Source: Streptomyces sp. LUP30 (GTDB lineage: Bacteria; Actinomycetota; Actinomycetes; Streptomycetales; Streptomycetaceae). From it: a stretch of 64,000 bases of DNA. Shown one piece after another: positions 43,570 to 53,646 of this stretch. A model generated the notes under the pieces. It did not search any database. It was not told where the DNA came from and saw only the letters and a program-made list of their open reading frames with translations. Both the position numbers and the translations under genes were made by a program. Location: positions 193,182 to 257,181 of the forward strand of contig NZ_MJAJ01000001.1 of the NCBI RefSeq assembly GCF_001746365.1, given 5' to 3'. The stretch's first letter is position 1, and each line of letters opens with the position of its first letter.

Positions 43570-45708
43570 TCAGGGTGCACTGACGGTTTCCGGCTGCCGG
43601 GGCGGCTCGGTCGGCCCGCCCCTTCCGCTCGACCCGGCCGGTTCGGCCGGCCCGGCCTGCCGTGAGAGCACGCCCGGCCACCACACCTTCCGGCCCAGGG
43701 CGACGCTGGCACTGGTCACCAGATACGTCCGTACGAGGAAGGTGTCGAGCAGGACGCCGACGGCGATCACGAAGCCGAGCTGGACCAGCTGCACCAGGCC
43801 CATGTTCATCAGCACGGCGAAGGTCGCGGCGAGGACGAGTCCGGCGGAGGCGATGACGCCGCCGGTGGTGCGCAGTGCGGTGAGTGCCGCCGTGGCCGGT
43901 TCCGCTCCCGCCAGGGACTCCTCCCTCATCCGGTGCATGAGGAAGATGCCGTAGTCGACGCCGAGGGCGACCAGGAACACGAAGGACAGCAGTCCGAGCC
44001 CCGGATCGGTGCCCTTGAGGCCGAGGAGCGGTCCGAAGACCAGTCCGCCGATTCCGAGGGAGGCGCCCCACACCGCGACGACCGCGCCCACCAGGAGCAG
44101 CGGTGCGACCAGACTCCGCAGCAGCCCGATCAGGATGAGCATCACGAACACGAGGACGAGCGGTACGACGATCTTCGTGTCCCGGGCGTTGGTGACCTCC
44201 AAGTCGATCTGCTGGGCGCTGTCCCCGCCGACGTAGGAGCCCTTCAGTTCCTTCCGCAGGGACTTGATGGTGGCGGTCTCCCCCGCCGACTGGGGTGCGC
44301 TCTTCACGAAGACGGAGATCTCGGTCCAGCCGTCTCCCGTACGCCCCTTCTGCGCGCTGCCGACGCCCGGTGTGTCGCGGACGATCGCGAGGGTCTCGTC
44401 GACGCGCCCCTGCGGGGTGATCACGTCGATGGGCTGGCTGCCCTGCCCGGGATAGGCCTTGGCAACGGTCTCCATCGCGACGACGGACTCCGGCTTCTTG
44501 ACGAAGGAGTCCTCCTGCTTGAGAGGTCCCGGCAGGTTGAGTGAGCCGAGGGCGAGGGCGCCGAGCAGTACGGCACCGCTCGCGAGTACGGTCAGCGGCC
44601 TGCGTCCGGCAGAGCTGCCCATCGCCGAGAACAGGCTGCGCCGCTGCTTGGGCGTGCTCCCGAAGGCCGGCACGAGCGGCCAGAACACCCGCCGCCCGAC
44701 CAGTACGAGGAGGGCGGGTAGCAGGGTCAGCATCGCGATCAGCGCGCACAGCACACCGACGGTGCCGAGCGGGCCCATGCCCTTGCTGCTGTTGAGGTCG
44801 GCGGCGAGCAGGCACATCAGTCCGGCGGCGACGGTGCCGGAGGAGGCGAGCACGGCGGGCCCGCAGCCGCGCAGGGCGGCGACCATAGCCTCGTACGGTC
44901 GCTCGATGCGCCGCAGCTCCTCCCGGTAGCGCGAGATGAGCAGCAGCGCGTAGTCCGTGCCCGCCCCGAACACGAGGATCGTCATCACACCCGAACTCTG
45001 CCCCGTGATGGTCGTGCCGAAGGCCTGGTTGAGGCCGTAGGAGACACCCATCGACATGTAGTCGGCGATCCCGGCGACGACGAGGGGCACGAGCCACAGC
45101 ACGGGGCTGCGGTAGATCAGGATCAGCAGTATGGCGACGACGGCGATGGTGGTGTAGAGCAGCGGTCCGCCGAGCGAGTCGTAGACGGCGCCGGAGTCGG
45201 TTCCCAGCGCGCCGGTGCCGCCCACATCGACGCTCAACCCGCCTTCGCCCTGGGCGACTTCGCGGACGTCGGTGACGAGCTTGTCCTGCTTCTCCTCGTC
45301 CGCCCCGGGATCGTTGCTGGCGACCGGGTATATCAGGGTCGTGCCGTCCTTGGACGGAATCCCCTCGGGAACACCGTCGATCAGCTTGTGCTGCCGGGCG
45401 ATCTCCGCGACCTGCCCGGCCGCGGACTTCCGGTCGGCGGCGCTGAGCCCGCCGTCCCGGTGGTAGACGAGCACCATCTCGGTGGTCTCGCCACCGGGCA
45501 ACTTCTCCTCGATCTTCGCCGCTTGCGTCGAGTCCGCGCTCGCCGGCAGGTAGTCGGTGACCTTGTCGTGCTGCACGTCGGCGAGCTTCGCCGCGAACGG
45601 CCCGACGAGCGCGATCACCGCAATCCACAGCCCGAGCACCGCCCATGGAACGGCTCGCCCGCGCCCCGGCCCCAGCCTCGTCGTAGCGGTTGTCTCTCCG
45701 GCCCTCAT
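43570..45708 (-). CDS. MMPL/RND family transporter
   Basis: 712 residues, MmpL-like exporter. An N-terminal helix (VPWAVLGLWIAVIALVGPFA) precedes an extracytoplasmic domain, then the first six-helix bundle (LLYTTIAVVAILLILIYRSP, TILVFGAGTDYALLLISRYR). A second extracytoplasmic domain is followed by another helix bundle (FVFLVALGVDYGIFLMHRMR). The paired GTDYALLL and GVDYGIFL motifs are the proton-relay signatures of MMPL proteins. It is on the same strand as the two-component genes downstream, 233 bp away, so it may be part of the same regulon. Substrate unknown. Confidence 0.94.
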   Translation of the reverse strand: MRAGETTATTRLGPGRGRAVPWAVLGLWIAVIALVGPFAAKLADVQHDKVTDYLPASADSTQAAKIEEKLPGGETTEMVLVYHRDGGLSAADRKSAAGQVAEIARQHKLIDGVPEGIPSKDGTTLIYPVASNDPGADEEKQDKLVTDVREVAQGEGGLSVDVGGTGALGTDSGAVYDSLGGPLLYTTIAVVAILLILIYRSPVLWLVPLVVAGIADYMSMGVSYGLNQAFGTTITGQSSGVMTILVFGAGTDYALLLISRYREELRRIERPYEAMVAALRGCGPAVLASSGTVAAGLMCLLAADLNSSKGMGPLGTVGVLCALIAMLTLLPALLVLVGRRVFWPLVPAFGSTPKQRRSLFSAMGSSAGRRPLTVLASGAVLLGALALGSLNLPGPLKQEDSFVKKPESVVAMETVAKAYPGQGSQPIDVITPQGRVDETLAIVRDTPGVGSAQKGRTGDGWTEISVFVKSAPQSAGETATIKSLRKELKGSYVGGDSAQQIDLEVTNARDTKIVVPLVLVFVMLILIGLLRSLVAPLLLVGAVVAVWGASLGIGGLVFGPLLGLKGTDPGLGLLSFVFLVALGVDYGIFLMHRMREESLAGAEPATAALTALRTTGGVIASAGLVLAATFAVLMNMGLVQLVQLGFVIAVGVLLDTFLVRTYLVTSASVALGRKVWWPGVLSRQAGPAEPAGSSGRGGPTEPPRQPETVSAP

Positions 45709-46195
45709 CGACCGATCTCCCTCCGGGTGACGTCTGCTTCGGTCCCCAGACTTCCGGTGAGAACCACGGCTTTCGTCGGGCGGGAGGGCGAGGCGACGCG
45801 TACTGCCGGGGGTGACGGCGGCTGCGGATTACTCCCTGGGGAGTAAGCGGCGGACGGCACGCCGCCCCGGAAGGGACGCGGGGCTGTTTCGATCTGCGGC
45901 TACCGCCGCGTGTGCGCGACCAGCCCTCAACGACCCGCAGCAGAATCAGTCCCCCGCCGGGAAGACGCGAGGGGCCCGGGCCCACCCGGGGCCCATGACG
46001 GCGTCCGCGCCGCCGTGAGCAATCGCGCCACATGCTCCGCACAGATCTTCGAACGGTGTTCCGAACGAGGTCTCGTCCAAGCCGCCCTCTGCCTGCATAT
46101 GGCGAGATCAGACTGACGATGGAAAACGCTCAGGCAGGGAACCCGCGTGGAGGCGGTTCAGGTCTGCCCCTGCATACCGGGCTCGAGCAATCGGT
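45709..46195. other. gap, no confident gene
   Basis: Upstream region of the MMPL gene and the 3' side of a secreted-protein gene. A GC-rich imperfect hairpin (GGGCCCGGG with CCCGGGGCCC, about 45971-45994) is the only structure seen. Confidence 0.4.
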
Positions 46196-46708
46196 TCAGC
46201 AGCGGACGCCGCCGTTAACGAAGGGCGTCTGATAGGCGACATCGTGCCACCACCTGTTCCCGGCGATATCGCCATACTCGTAGGAGACCTGAAGATCGTC
46301 AATGAATGCCTTGACGAAGTCTCCGTCTTCGCACCCCGGAAGGCTTGCCTCCCAATGCCTAGGGAGGTCGTTGGTGTACCCGAGCGGCATCGGGCTGTTG
46401 TAGCTACTGATTCCGTTCTTCAGTGTCTGGACCATACCTCCGGTGACTTTACAGGGATTGGGGAATTCCCTAAAACGCGCACCCCTCTCGAAGCAGGTGA
46501 AGTTCTCGATCGAAACCTTCACCTCGCCCTCATCTGCCTGGATACAGAAGTCGAAGTCAGTGAAGTACTCTGTCCGGTCATAGCGAGTGGATTGGTGCTC
46601 GCATCGCTCGACAGCAGATGCAGGTGAGGCCGCTACAGAAACGATACCGAGGGCCATTACTGCCCCTGCCGAGAGGGAAGCGAGTGCCTTCTTCAGCATG
46701 GAATTCAC
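46196..46708 (-). CDS. secreted hypothetical protein
   Basis: 170 residues with a signal peptide (KKALASLSAGAVMALGIVSV, cleavage likely after ASPASA). The mature part has seven cysteines (VERCEHQ, DFCIQ, FTCFERG, NPCKV, LPGCEDG, near the C-terminus and terminal VRC) and tryptophans (RHWEAS, NRWWHD), suggesting a disulphide-stabilised extracellular protein. Its codons are clearly less GC-biased than neighbouring genes, suggesting horizontal transfer. ATG at 46699 (MLKK) is an alternative start. Family not recognised. Confidence 0.75.
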   Translation of the reverse strand: MNSMLKKALASLSAGAVMALGIVSVAASPASAVERCEHQSTRYDRTEYFTDFDFCIQADEGEVKVSIENFTCFERGARFREFPNPCKVTGGMVQTLKNGISSYNSPMPLGYTNDLPRHWEASLPGCEDGDFVKAFIDDLQVSYEYGDIAGNRWWHDVAYQTPFVNGGVRC

Positions 46709-47234
46709 AGAGATCTCCTCACGTTTATGCTTGATGGCCAGAAAGGGGAGGCGCGAATCGCCAGCCGCCCTGCGGAGCCGCGCGCATCCCCTCTCCCCCT
46801 GTCACTTAGGGCGGCCAAATAGATACACGGTGAGCATAATGGGGTGCTTACGGTAGATCGGCGGATGCACTGGGTAAACCACCCGGACGTATGGCAGTGA
46901 AGATCCGACCACGGTGAGCTTGTTCTTTATCTACCAAGATCGGCCAGGTCTGCCGATGGCCTTGAGTGCGTGTTTCTCATCCGTGAGCTCGTCAGCTGTT
47001 GATCGTTAACGTTAGTGTTACGTCCTGTGACCAGAGCCTGCGGACGGATTGGGTCGGGTTCACTGCGCATGCCAGCATGTGCGGCACTGGCCGGAGTTGT
47101 CGTCGCGGCGACGGGATGCACGAGCGATGCGCAGGGCTCGGCGGGCCGTGACATAGCCCCCGCGGCGCGGACGTACTTGTCGCCGCCGTACCTTGCTGCT
47201 GATGTCCGCCAGGCGGCTCGGTACCCTCGGCGGG
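46709..47234. other. AT-richer gap
   Basis: The first 200 bases are AT-rich for this genome and belong to the upstream region of the secreted-protein gene. No gene is supportable in the rest. Confidence 0.4.
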
Positions 47235-47440
47235 TCAGGCTCGCAGGTAAGCGAAGACGGCCAGGACCCTGCGATGCGTCTTGTCCGTCGGAGGCAGGTC
47301 CAGCGGTGAGGATGTTGCCGATGTGCTCGCCGATCGCCGCTTCGGAAACCACCAGCTCCTTGGCGATCGCGCCGTTGGACCTGCCTTCGGCGATCAGTGC
47401 CAGCACCTCGCGGGCGACCACCGGCTCCGTCCCGCTGCGG
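47235..47440 (-). pseudogene. LuxR-type response regulator C-terminal fragment, frameshifted
   Basis: It reads VAREVLALIAEGRSNGAIAK, VVSEAAIGEHIGNILT, then in another frame LDLPPTDKTHRRVLAVFAYL and RA with a stop at 47235. This is the end of a NarL-family regulator, whose receiver domain and the first part of the helix-turn-helix are gone. Confidence 0.75.
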
Positions 47441-47488
47441 CGCCGACGGGCACGGCACTCAGACCGCCCCGGTGAAGCGGTCACGGGA

Positions 47489-48217
47489 TCAGCGGGCGGT
47501 CAACGCGTTGACGAGCTGCGCGAATTCGGCGCGTTGCCGGTCGGTCAGTGTGGCGTACAGCGGCGCCTGCAGTTCGTCGGTGAGTCGCCCGGCACGCTGC
47601 CACCGGCGGATCTGGGTCGCGGCAACGGGACGTGGCGCATGCCAGCCGTAGTGGGTTGCCTGCTGGACGCCGAGGTTGATGACCATGGCCGCCTGGGCGC
47701 TCAGCCCACACAGGCGCACCGCCGCGAGATGACAGGCCCCACGGTGTTCCCGTAGCACGTGTATGCGCTGCATGGCCGAGCCCACCGGGTCGTCGCCCGG
47801 GCAGGGCTGCGCGCGCCAGCCGGCGAACAGGGGAAGGGCGTCGGCGTCGGCGGCGTCGATCAGCTGCTGAGCCAGGCGGTTGAAGTGCTCCACGTCGGCG
47901 TCGCCGGGGATGTGGGCGCGCCCCCACGTCCGGACGGCTCGTCCGTAGCAGGCGGCGGCTTCCTCCGCCGGCATGACGGGCCGCCCCGCCAGCCAGCCCG
48001 TGGTGACGAGGTGGGGGCCGAGGAAGCCTTGTACCGCTTGGACCACCGAGGCCGGTGTCTCGCCGAGCACTCCGAACCGTCCGCGGCAGTAGAAGCCGCG
48101 GCCGGGGACGAATCCGGCACTCAGCCCGACGGCGGCGGTCGTCTCGTCGGACATGAACTCGTCGCCGAAATCGTGGATGGGCCGGGCAACCGCGGCGATG
48201 CAGTCGAGGATTTCCAT
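47489..48217 (-). CDS. SCO6745-family protein
   Basis: 242 residues from ATG 48217. It contains AVGLSAGFVPGRGFYCRGRF, AACYGRAVRTWGRAHI, MQRIHVLREHRGACHLAAVR and LTDELQAPLYATLTDRQRAE. The LREHRGxxH pattern and the C-terminal winged-helix-like stretch are features of the SCO6745/EvbL family of actinobacteria, whose function is not established. It is divergent from a LysR gene with 79 bp between, so it is a probable target of that regulator. Confidence 0.75.
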   Translation of the reverse strand: MEILDCIAAVARPIHDFGDEFMSDETTAAVGLSAGFVPGRGFYCRGRFGVLGETPASVVQAVQGFLGPHLVTTGWLAGRPVMPAEEAAACYGRAVRTWGRAHIPGDADVEHFNRLAQQLIDAADADALPLFAGWRAQPCPGDDPVGSAMQRIHVLREHRGACHLAAVRLCGLSAQAAMVINLGVQQATHYGWHAPRPVAATQIRRWQRAGRLTDELQAPLYATLTDRQRAEFAQLVNALTAR

Positions 48218-48296
48218 GCGCTGAAGATCACCCCTGGGGACTCGGCAGGTCAAGGGGATGATTTCTGATGGGACTCTTTAGCTAATCTATCGAGTC

Positions 48297-49199
48297 ATGT
48301 TGGATATCCGCCGTCTGCACATGCTCAAGACCGTCGCCGCCCGCGGTTCCATCGCCGCGGCCGCCCAGTCACTGGCGCTGTCTCCCGGCGCCGTGTCCCA
48401 GCAACTGTCCGCGCTGCGGCACGACGTGGGAGTCGACCTGCTGCGCCCCGACGGACGAACCGTGGCCCTGACGGAGGCGGGCCAGGTGCTCCTCGAACAC
48501 GCCGAGCGGATCATCGCCGCCGTAGGAGAAGCCGAATGCGCCGTCGCAGCGGTCAAGGGCACAGTCGGCGCCACCGCCACACTCGCCGCGTTGCCGTCGA
48601 CCGTCGCGGCGATCGTGGCCCCCGCACTGACCGCACTGGGCTCACACCACCCGCAGCTCACCGTGACATGCCTGGTCACCGACCAGGCGCAACTGCGGGA
48701 ACTCACGCTCGGCGCCGTCGACGTCGTGCTGGGACAGCGGTATCACCACCTGCCCGATGCGACACCCCGGGGAGTCGAGGTCTCGGCGCTGCTCGACGAC
48801 CCGCTGCTCGTGGTCACCGCAGCCGGCCAAGCCGATGAGCGGCCCGTCGCCCTGCGGGAACTGGCCACGCACACTCTCGCCGTGCCGCCGCCGACCACGG
48901 AGTGCGGACAGGCCATCCTGCAGGCCTGCCACCACGCCGGCTTCGCCCTCGCGCCGCGCTACATCACCGCCGACATCGCCGCCCAGCTCACCCTCGCAAG
49001 GACCGGCCTCGCCACCGCGCTCATTCCCCGCACGGCCATCGACCCCACCGCACCCGGCATCCGCACTGCTCCCATCGAGGGCCAGCCGATCACACGCCTC
49101 CTGTTCGCCGCGAGTCGTCACACCCAGACCGCGAACCCGACGACCACGGCCGTCGTCGCAGCGTTGCGCACAGCGGCGCGGCAGGGTCTGGGACGCTGA
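48297..49199 (+). CDS. LysR family transcriptional regulator
   Basis: 300 residues. The winged helix-turn-helix (MLDIRRLHMLKTVAARGSIA, ALSPGAVSQQLSALRHDVGV) is followed by the effector domain (LRELTLGAVDVVLGQRYHHL, LTLARTGLATALIPRTAIDP). It starts at ATG 48297 and is divergent from the SCO6745-like gene. Of the same general class as the gene at 38938 but not a close copy. Confidence 0.93.
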   Translation: MLDIRRLHMLKTVAARGSIAAAAQSLALSPGAVSQQLSALRHDVGVDLLRPDGRTVALTEAGQVLLEHAERIIAAVGEAECAVAAVKGTVGATATLAALPSTVAAIVAPALTALGSHHPQLTVTCLVTDQAQLRELTLGAVDVVLGQRYHHLPDATPRGVEVSALLDDPLLVVTAAGQADERPVALRELATHTLAVPPPTTECGQAILQACHHAGFALAPRYITADIAAQLTLARTGLATALIPRTAIDPTAPGIRTAPIEGQPITRLLFAASRHTQTANPTTTAVVAALRTAARQGLGR

Positions 49200-49332
49200 A
49201 GGGGAACAGTCGGCGCTGTCCGGGCGGTGGTCCGGTGCGCTCGCACACGACGCCGCCGGCGATCGCTCCCCCCTGGGACGAACGGCCCAACCCGCCGACC
49301 ATGACTGCGCGCCCACCCCTCTCCGCGGCCCC

Positions 49333-49700
49333 TCAGGGTGCCAGCGTCGCCGGGACGCCCCGTGCAGCCGTTCCGTCCGGCCAGGTCCACCCGCCGACAA
49401 CGCCCACGGGCGGCCACTGAGAGGCCTCCGCCGGCACCAGGAGACGGTTGACCTGAACGTCTAGCCCGTCGTCAGGGCCGGTTGCGTGCACGGTGACGGT
49501 GGGTCGGGGGCGTCGCTCCTGCTCTGGTGCTGCGGCAGCGCCTCGCCGCGCACGAGCGCGCGCAACTGCGCCATCACCACCGGGTCGTGGACGCCGTCGT
49601 AGATCCACCGGGTGCCGAGCACCCCGTACTCGGCGTGCCGATCAACGCCTCGCCTGCGGCGCCCTCCAGCGCCGCACCGCGATTGTTCCGTCACCCAGCC
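49333..49700 (-). pseudogene. maltokinase N-terminal cap-like protein, frameshifted remnant
   Basis: The minus strand reads HAEYGVLGTRWIYDGVHDPV, VMAQLRALVRGEALPQHQSR, and in a second frame PTVTVHATGPDDGLDVQVNR, LLVPAEASQWPPVGVVGGWT. GVLGTRWIYDGxHDPV is the signature of small actinobacterial proteins homologous to the N-terminal cap domain of maltokinase. At least one indel (about 49500) and a damaged N-terminus show it is a pseudogene. It borders the CHAT cluster. Confidence 0.65.
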
Positions 49701-49857
49701 CGGCCTGCGGTACGACCACCGTCCCTTGCCACGGCGGGTGAGCAGAGCCGTCGGACACGTGGGCCGGCCCCGCCGAAGAATCGCCCGGCCGGGCCGACAC
49801 GTGTCACATCCTGTCAACTGCCCTCCGCGAGACGGCAATTCGAGCAGACTGGTCTGC

Positions 49858-52800
49858 GTGCCGGAATCAGACGTGGTCGTGAATCGTATGTTGGCCCGTT
49901 TCGACGTGGGCCGGTCGCCGGAGGTCGACCGGGTGCTGGCGTCCACGGGCGACGATCCGTGCGACTGGCTCGCGCCCACCGCCGGCCTGCTGCGCGCCGC
50001 GTGGAACGGTGACGGCCGGGGTGCGGCGGCTGCCGCCGTCGCCCTGATGGGTCTGGCCTTGGACACCGGCGCCCAGGACCATCCCGAACGCGCCCGGTGG
50101 ACGCTGCATTTGTGGCTGGCGGAACACACCCTCTCGGCCCTGTACGGGGACTACCGGCTGACCCAGGAAGTGCGTCATCGTCTCGCCGCCCAGACCCAGC
50201 GCCGCGCGGCGGACGATCCGGTGGCGGTCGCGGCCACCTACCCGGACCTTCCCCCGCCCGACCACTTCGCAGCGGTGCCCCCGATCGAACAGGCCGCCGA
50301 GCGACTCGTCGCCATGCTGCCGCAGGACGATCTCAGCCGGGCCACGCTGCTGGCCCGACTGGCCCAGGCCGCCTACCAGCGATACGAGTCCGGGAACACC
50401 GCGGCGCTCACGGACGCCTGGGCGCGGGCACGTGCCGCGCTCGCCGCGGTCACGCCCGACCACATCGACGCGGGGACGGTGGGGCGAACGGCCGCCTACG
50501 CCGGGGTCGCCTGGTTCCGTCTGCACCTCCAGGACCACTCGGTCGTGGAGACCGCGGTCCGCGCGGGCCGCCTCGCCGTGGAGGCCGTGGACCGTGCCCG
50601 TGGACACGGCGCCCCCTACGACCGGTACGAAGCCGCGACCGCGCACTTCGTCCTGGCGATCGCCCTGATGGCGGCCGCGACCGACCGCCTTGAACTGGCC
50701 ACCGTCGACGAGGCGATCGAACACCTCGAGGCGTTCCGCGCCGAGGGGCCGCCGGACGACCGCGGTATGTACAGCGTCAACATGGCGTCTATGCTGGGCG
50801 CCCGGGGCTTCCTGGCCTGGTCGCCGCAGGACGTGACGCGCTCGGACGAACTGTGGGCGGCGCTGGAGCGGGACTTGCCCCGCGGCCATCCGCTGCTGCC
50901 GCACCTCGCCCACAAGCGCGAAGCCGCGGCGAAGCTGGTGCGGTTGATGCGAGCCGTGCCGTTCAACGTCAGCGGGCTGGCCCGCGATCTGAAGCCGCTG
51001 TACGGCAACATCGTCACGGAACTGCCTCCATTGCAGTTGGACGGCCCGTTGGCGGCGCCCGGCTACACGTCCCCCGGATCGGGGACACAGCCGGGAGAGG
51101 CGGGGCAGGCTGCCGCCGGCCATGACGTCCCGTTCGCTGCAGGACCGGCGTCCGTGGCGGACGCGGAGCCGACATGGCCCCCGGGTCCGGACGCCGTCCC
51201 CGCCCCGGCCCCCGACACGACTGCCGCTCCGGTCGCCGAGACCCACGGCTTCGCGGCGCCGCCGCTCGCCGAGCTGCCGCCGGACGCGGCCGCCGTGTGG
51301 CGCAGCATGGCGGCGGCCGACGGCACTCCCGTGGATCCGCGGCTTCTCGCACTCGCCGAGGAGCAGTTGCGGGCGCGGCTCGCGCAACCCGGCCCGGACG
51401 CCGCACGCGGCTGGCTGGCTTCCGTGCTGGTTCACATCCTGGTCGCCGGCTTTACCCTCCGCAACGACCCGGCGGAGCTGGAGCGGGCGGTCAGGAGCGG
51501 TGACGAGCTGCTGGCGGACCTGCCTCGCACCAGCCCCCACTACGTCGACCTGTTGTGCGCGGTGGAGGGCTATCGGCACATGTACGGCACGCTGTGCCGG
51601 CACAGCGCCACCGTCGACCGGGCTGTGAGCGCGCTGTCGTGGGCCAGGAATCACCTGTCCGAGGGCTCGCTTCCCTGGCTGGGCGTCTCGATCCCCTACG
51701 CGCACGCGCTCTCCGACCTGTCGGGGCTGTTGCGCGACCCGGCGAGGTCGGCGGATGCGGTACGCGTCATGCAGGACGTGTCCCGGTGGCTGGAGGCGTT
51801 GCCGCAGCAGGCGGCCGCTCCCGGGGAGGAGTCGTTGCGCGACCGTCTGCGCCCGGCGTTCGACCAGGTCCACCGCGCGGTGCTCGCCACCGACGCCTAT
51901 GTGCGGGCCGACAACACCGCGTTCGAGGCGGCCGACGAGCGCTGGGACCCGGCGTCGGAGCAGTCGCTGCCGCCGGCGGCGCGGTTCGAGAACGCGCGGC
52001 TGGCCCTCGGCCGCGCCCTGGCGGGCCGCAGATGGGACCAGGCCGCCGACGCCGCCGCCGTCGCCCTGGACGTGCTGCCCCTGTTGACGTCCCGCGCCCT
52101 CGACCGAGACGGCCGCCAGGAGGCCCTGCGCACCGCGATGATGGGCCGCCCCTACCTCATGGCCACACCCCAGCAGGGCAGCGCGGGCCTGCCTGATCAG
52201 ATCACGGGGACCAGTCTCGGCCGCACGGGGTGCGCCGTGGCCCTCGCGGCGGGCCGGACCGAGCAGGCGCTGACGCTGCTGGAACAGGGGCGGGCCGTGC
52301 TCATGGCCCAGGACCTGGAGACCCGCACCGACATCTCGGACCTGGTCGCGGCCCTCCCCGAGGCGGCCGCACGGTTCACCGACGTCAGCGAACGGATGCT
52401 GCGCGCGGAGGGCGGCGGCGCGCCCGAGGAGTCCGCACGGGTGCGGGAACAGCACGCCGTGGCCGAGGAATGGCGGCTGCTGCTGACGGAGATCCGTGAA
52501 CGCCCCGGGTTCGAGCGGTTTCTGCTGCCGCCGACCGAGCGGCAGCTGCTGGACGAAGCCGCGCAGGGGCCCATCGTCATGATCAACGTCGATCCGCTGC
52601 GCTGCGACGCGCTCGTGGTCACCGCGCGGGGCGTCAGGCACGTGCCGCTCGATGTGACCGAAGGACGCCTGGCCGACACAGCACAGGAGTTCCTGGCGGC
52701 GGTCGGCAGGGACCGGGACTCGCCTCGCGAGCAGCAGCACGCGCGGGAGGTCGTCTTCAGCACGCTGGAGTGGCTGTGGGACACCGTGGCCGAGCCGGTT

Positions 52801-53625
52801 CTCGACGCGGCGGGGTTCACCGCGCCGCTGCCCGACGACACGCCCCGGCAGGCGATCCCGCGACTGTGGTGGTCGGCCTCCGGCCCACTGGCCCATCTGC
52901 CGCTGCACGCCGCCGGATACCAGCGCAAGAGCCGGCTCACGGAGCGGCGGTCGGTACTGGACCGGGTCGCCTCCTCGTACACCCCGGGCATCAGGGCGCT
53001 GCGTCACGCCCGTCAGGCAGCGGCGCACGGCAACGTTCGGGGCGCGTACCTGGCGGTGGCACAGCCGACCGGTGACGGTGGTGCTTCCGGTGCGTCCGCC
53101 AGGGAAGTCGCCTCGGTCGCCCGCGTGCTGGCGGGTCTGCGCACCCTGGACGGTCCCGACGCGACCCCGGCCCGGGTGCTCGCCCAACTGCCGGCGGCGG
53201 CTCTCGTGCACTTCGCCTGCCATGGTGTGAGCGACGCCGGGAATCCGGCCGCGAGCCGTCTGTCGCTCACGGGAGGTTCCCTCACGGTCGCCGAGATCTC
53301 CCGGCAGCGGCTGCCGCACGCGCAGCTCGCCGTGCTCCTCGCCTGTCACACCGCCCGTACCGACCGGCTGCCGGACGAGGCGATCCACTTGGCGTCGGCT
53401 TTTCAGGTGGCCGGCTATCCGCAGGTGATCGGCGCGCTGTGGGAAGCCGCCGACCTGGCGTCGGTCCGGTTGACGGACCAGTTCTACCGTTCCGTGCGGG
53501 GTTATGGGTCCGGGGTCGACGTGCGCCACGCCGGCCGTGCACTGCATGTCATCATGCGCGGCCTTCGGGCCCGCTACGCCATGTCTCCCGCCGTGTGGGC
53601 GCCGTATGTGCACACGGGTTGCTGA
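49858..53625 (+). CDS. CHAT domain (caspase-like) protein 1
   Basis: 1255 residues from GTG 49858 (ATG 49888 and two GTGs between are alternatives). The N-terminal 390 residues are helical (VDRVLASTGDDPCDWLAPTA, LLARLAQAAYQRYESGNTAA). A Pro/Ala-rich linker follows (about 395-470), then a second helical region (about 470-800) lacking the regular TPR array of its neighbours. It ends in a CHAT peptidase domain, with WWSASGPLAHLPLHAAG, catalytic His 1122 in HFACHG and Cys 1163 in LLACHTA. CHAT proteases are caspase relatives used in bacterial conflict systems. It converges with CHAT 2, 21 bp apart. Probably a proteolytic effector or sensor-effector. Confidence 0.92.
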   Translation: MPESDVVVNRMLARFDVGRSPEVDRVLASTGDDPCDWLAPTAGLLRAAWNGDGRGAAAAAVALMGLALDTGAQDHPERARWTLHLWLAEHTLSALYGDYRLTQEVRHRLAAQTQRRAADDPVAVAATYPDLPPPDHFAAVPPIEQAAERLVAMLPQDDLSRATLLARLAQAAYQRYESGNTAALTDAWARARAALAAVTPDHIDAGTVGRTAAYAGVAWFRLHLQDHSVVETAVRAGRLAVEAVDRARGHGAPYDRYEAATAHFVLAIALMAAATDRLELATVDEAIEHLEAFRAEGPPDDRGMYSVNMASMLGARGFLAWSPQDVTRSDELWAALERDLPRGHPLLPHLAHKREAAAKLVRLMRAVPFNVSGLARDLKPLYGNIVTELPPLQLDGPLAAPGYTSPGSGTQPGEAGQAAAGHDVPFAAGPASVADAEPTWPPGPDAVPAPAPDTTAAPVAETHGFAAPPLAELPPDAAAVWRSMAAADGTPVDPRLLALAEEQLRARLAQPGPDAARGWLASVLVHILVAGFTLRNDPAELERAVRSGDELLADLPRTSPHYVDLLCAVEGYRHMYGTLCRHSATVDRAVSALSWARNHLSEGSLPWLGVSIPYAHALSDLSGLLRDPARSADAVRVMQDVSRWLEALPQQAAAPGEESLRDRLRPAFDQVHRAVLATDAYVRADNTAFEAADERWDPASEQSLPPAARFENARLALGRALAGRRWDQAADAAAVALDVLPLLTSRALDRDGRQEALRTAMMGRPYLMATPQQGSAGLPDQITGTSLGRTGCAVALAAGRTEQALTLLEQGRAVLMAQDLETRTDISDLVAALPEAAARFTDVSERMLRAEGGGAPEESARVREQHAVAEEWRLLLTEIRERPGFERFLLPPTERQLLDEAAQGPIVMINVDPLRCDALVVTARGVRHVPLDVTEGRLADTAQEFLAAVGRDRDSPREQQHAREVVFSTLEWLWDTVAEPVLDAAGFTAPLPDDTPRQAIPRLWWSASGPLAHLPLHAAGYQRKSRLTERRSVLDRVASSYTPGIRALRHARQAAAHGNVRGAYLAVAQPTGDGGASGASAREVASVARVLAGLRTLDGPDATPARVLAQLPAAALVHFACHGVSDAGNPAASRLSLTGGSLTVAEISRQRLPHAQLAVLLACHTARTDRLPDEAIHLASAFQVAGYPQVIGALWEAADLASVRLTDQFYRSVRGYGSGVDVRHAGRALHVIMRGLRARYAMSPAVWAPYVHTGC

Positions 53626-53646
53626 GCGCGGCCGGCAGTCCGTCGG

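Noticed and set aside
49612..49857. N-terminal extension of CHAT 1 from an upstream ATG
   Set aside because: The extra 82 residues are Arg/Pro-rich and overlap the minus-strand maltokinase-cap remnant; a start near 49858 fits better.
49867..53613. A 1248-codon minus-strand open frame opposite CHAT 1
   Set aside because: Same reason; low-complexity Gly/Arg/Val composition and no motif.
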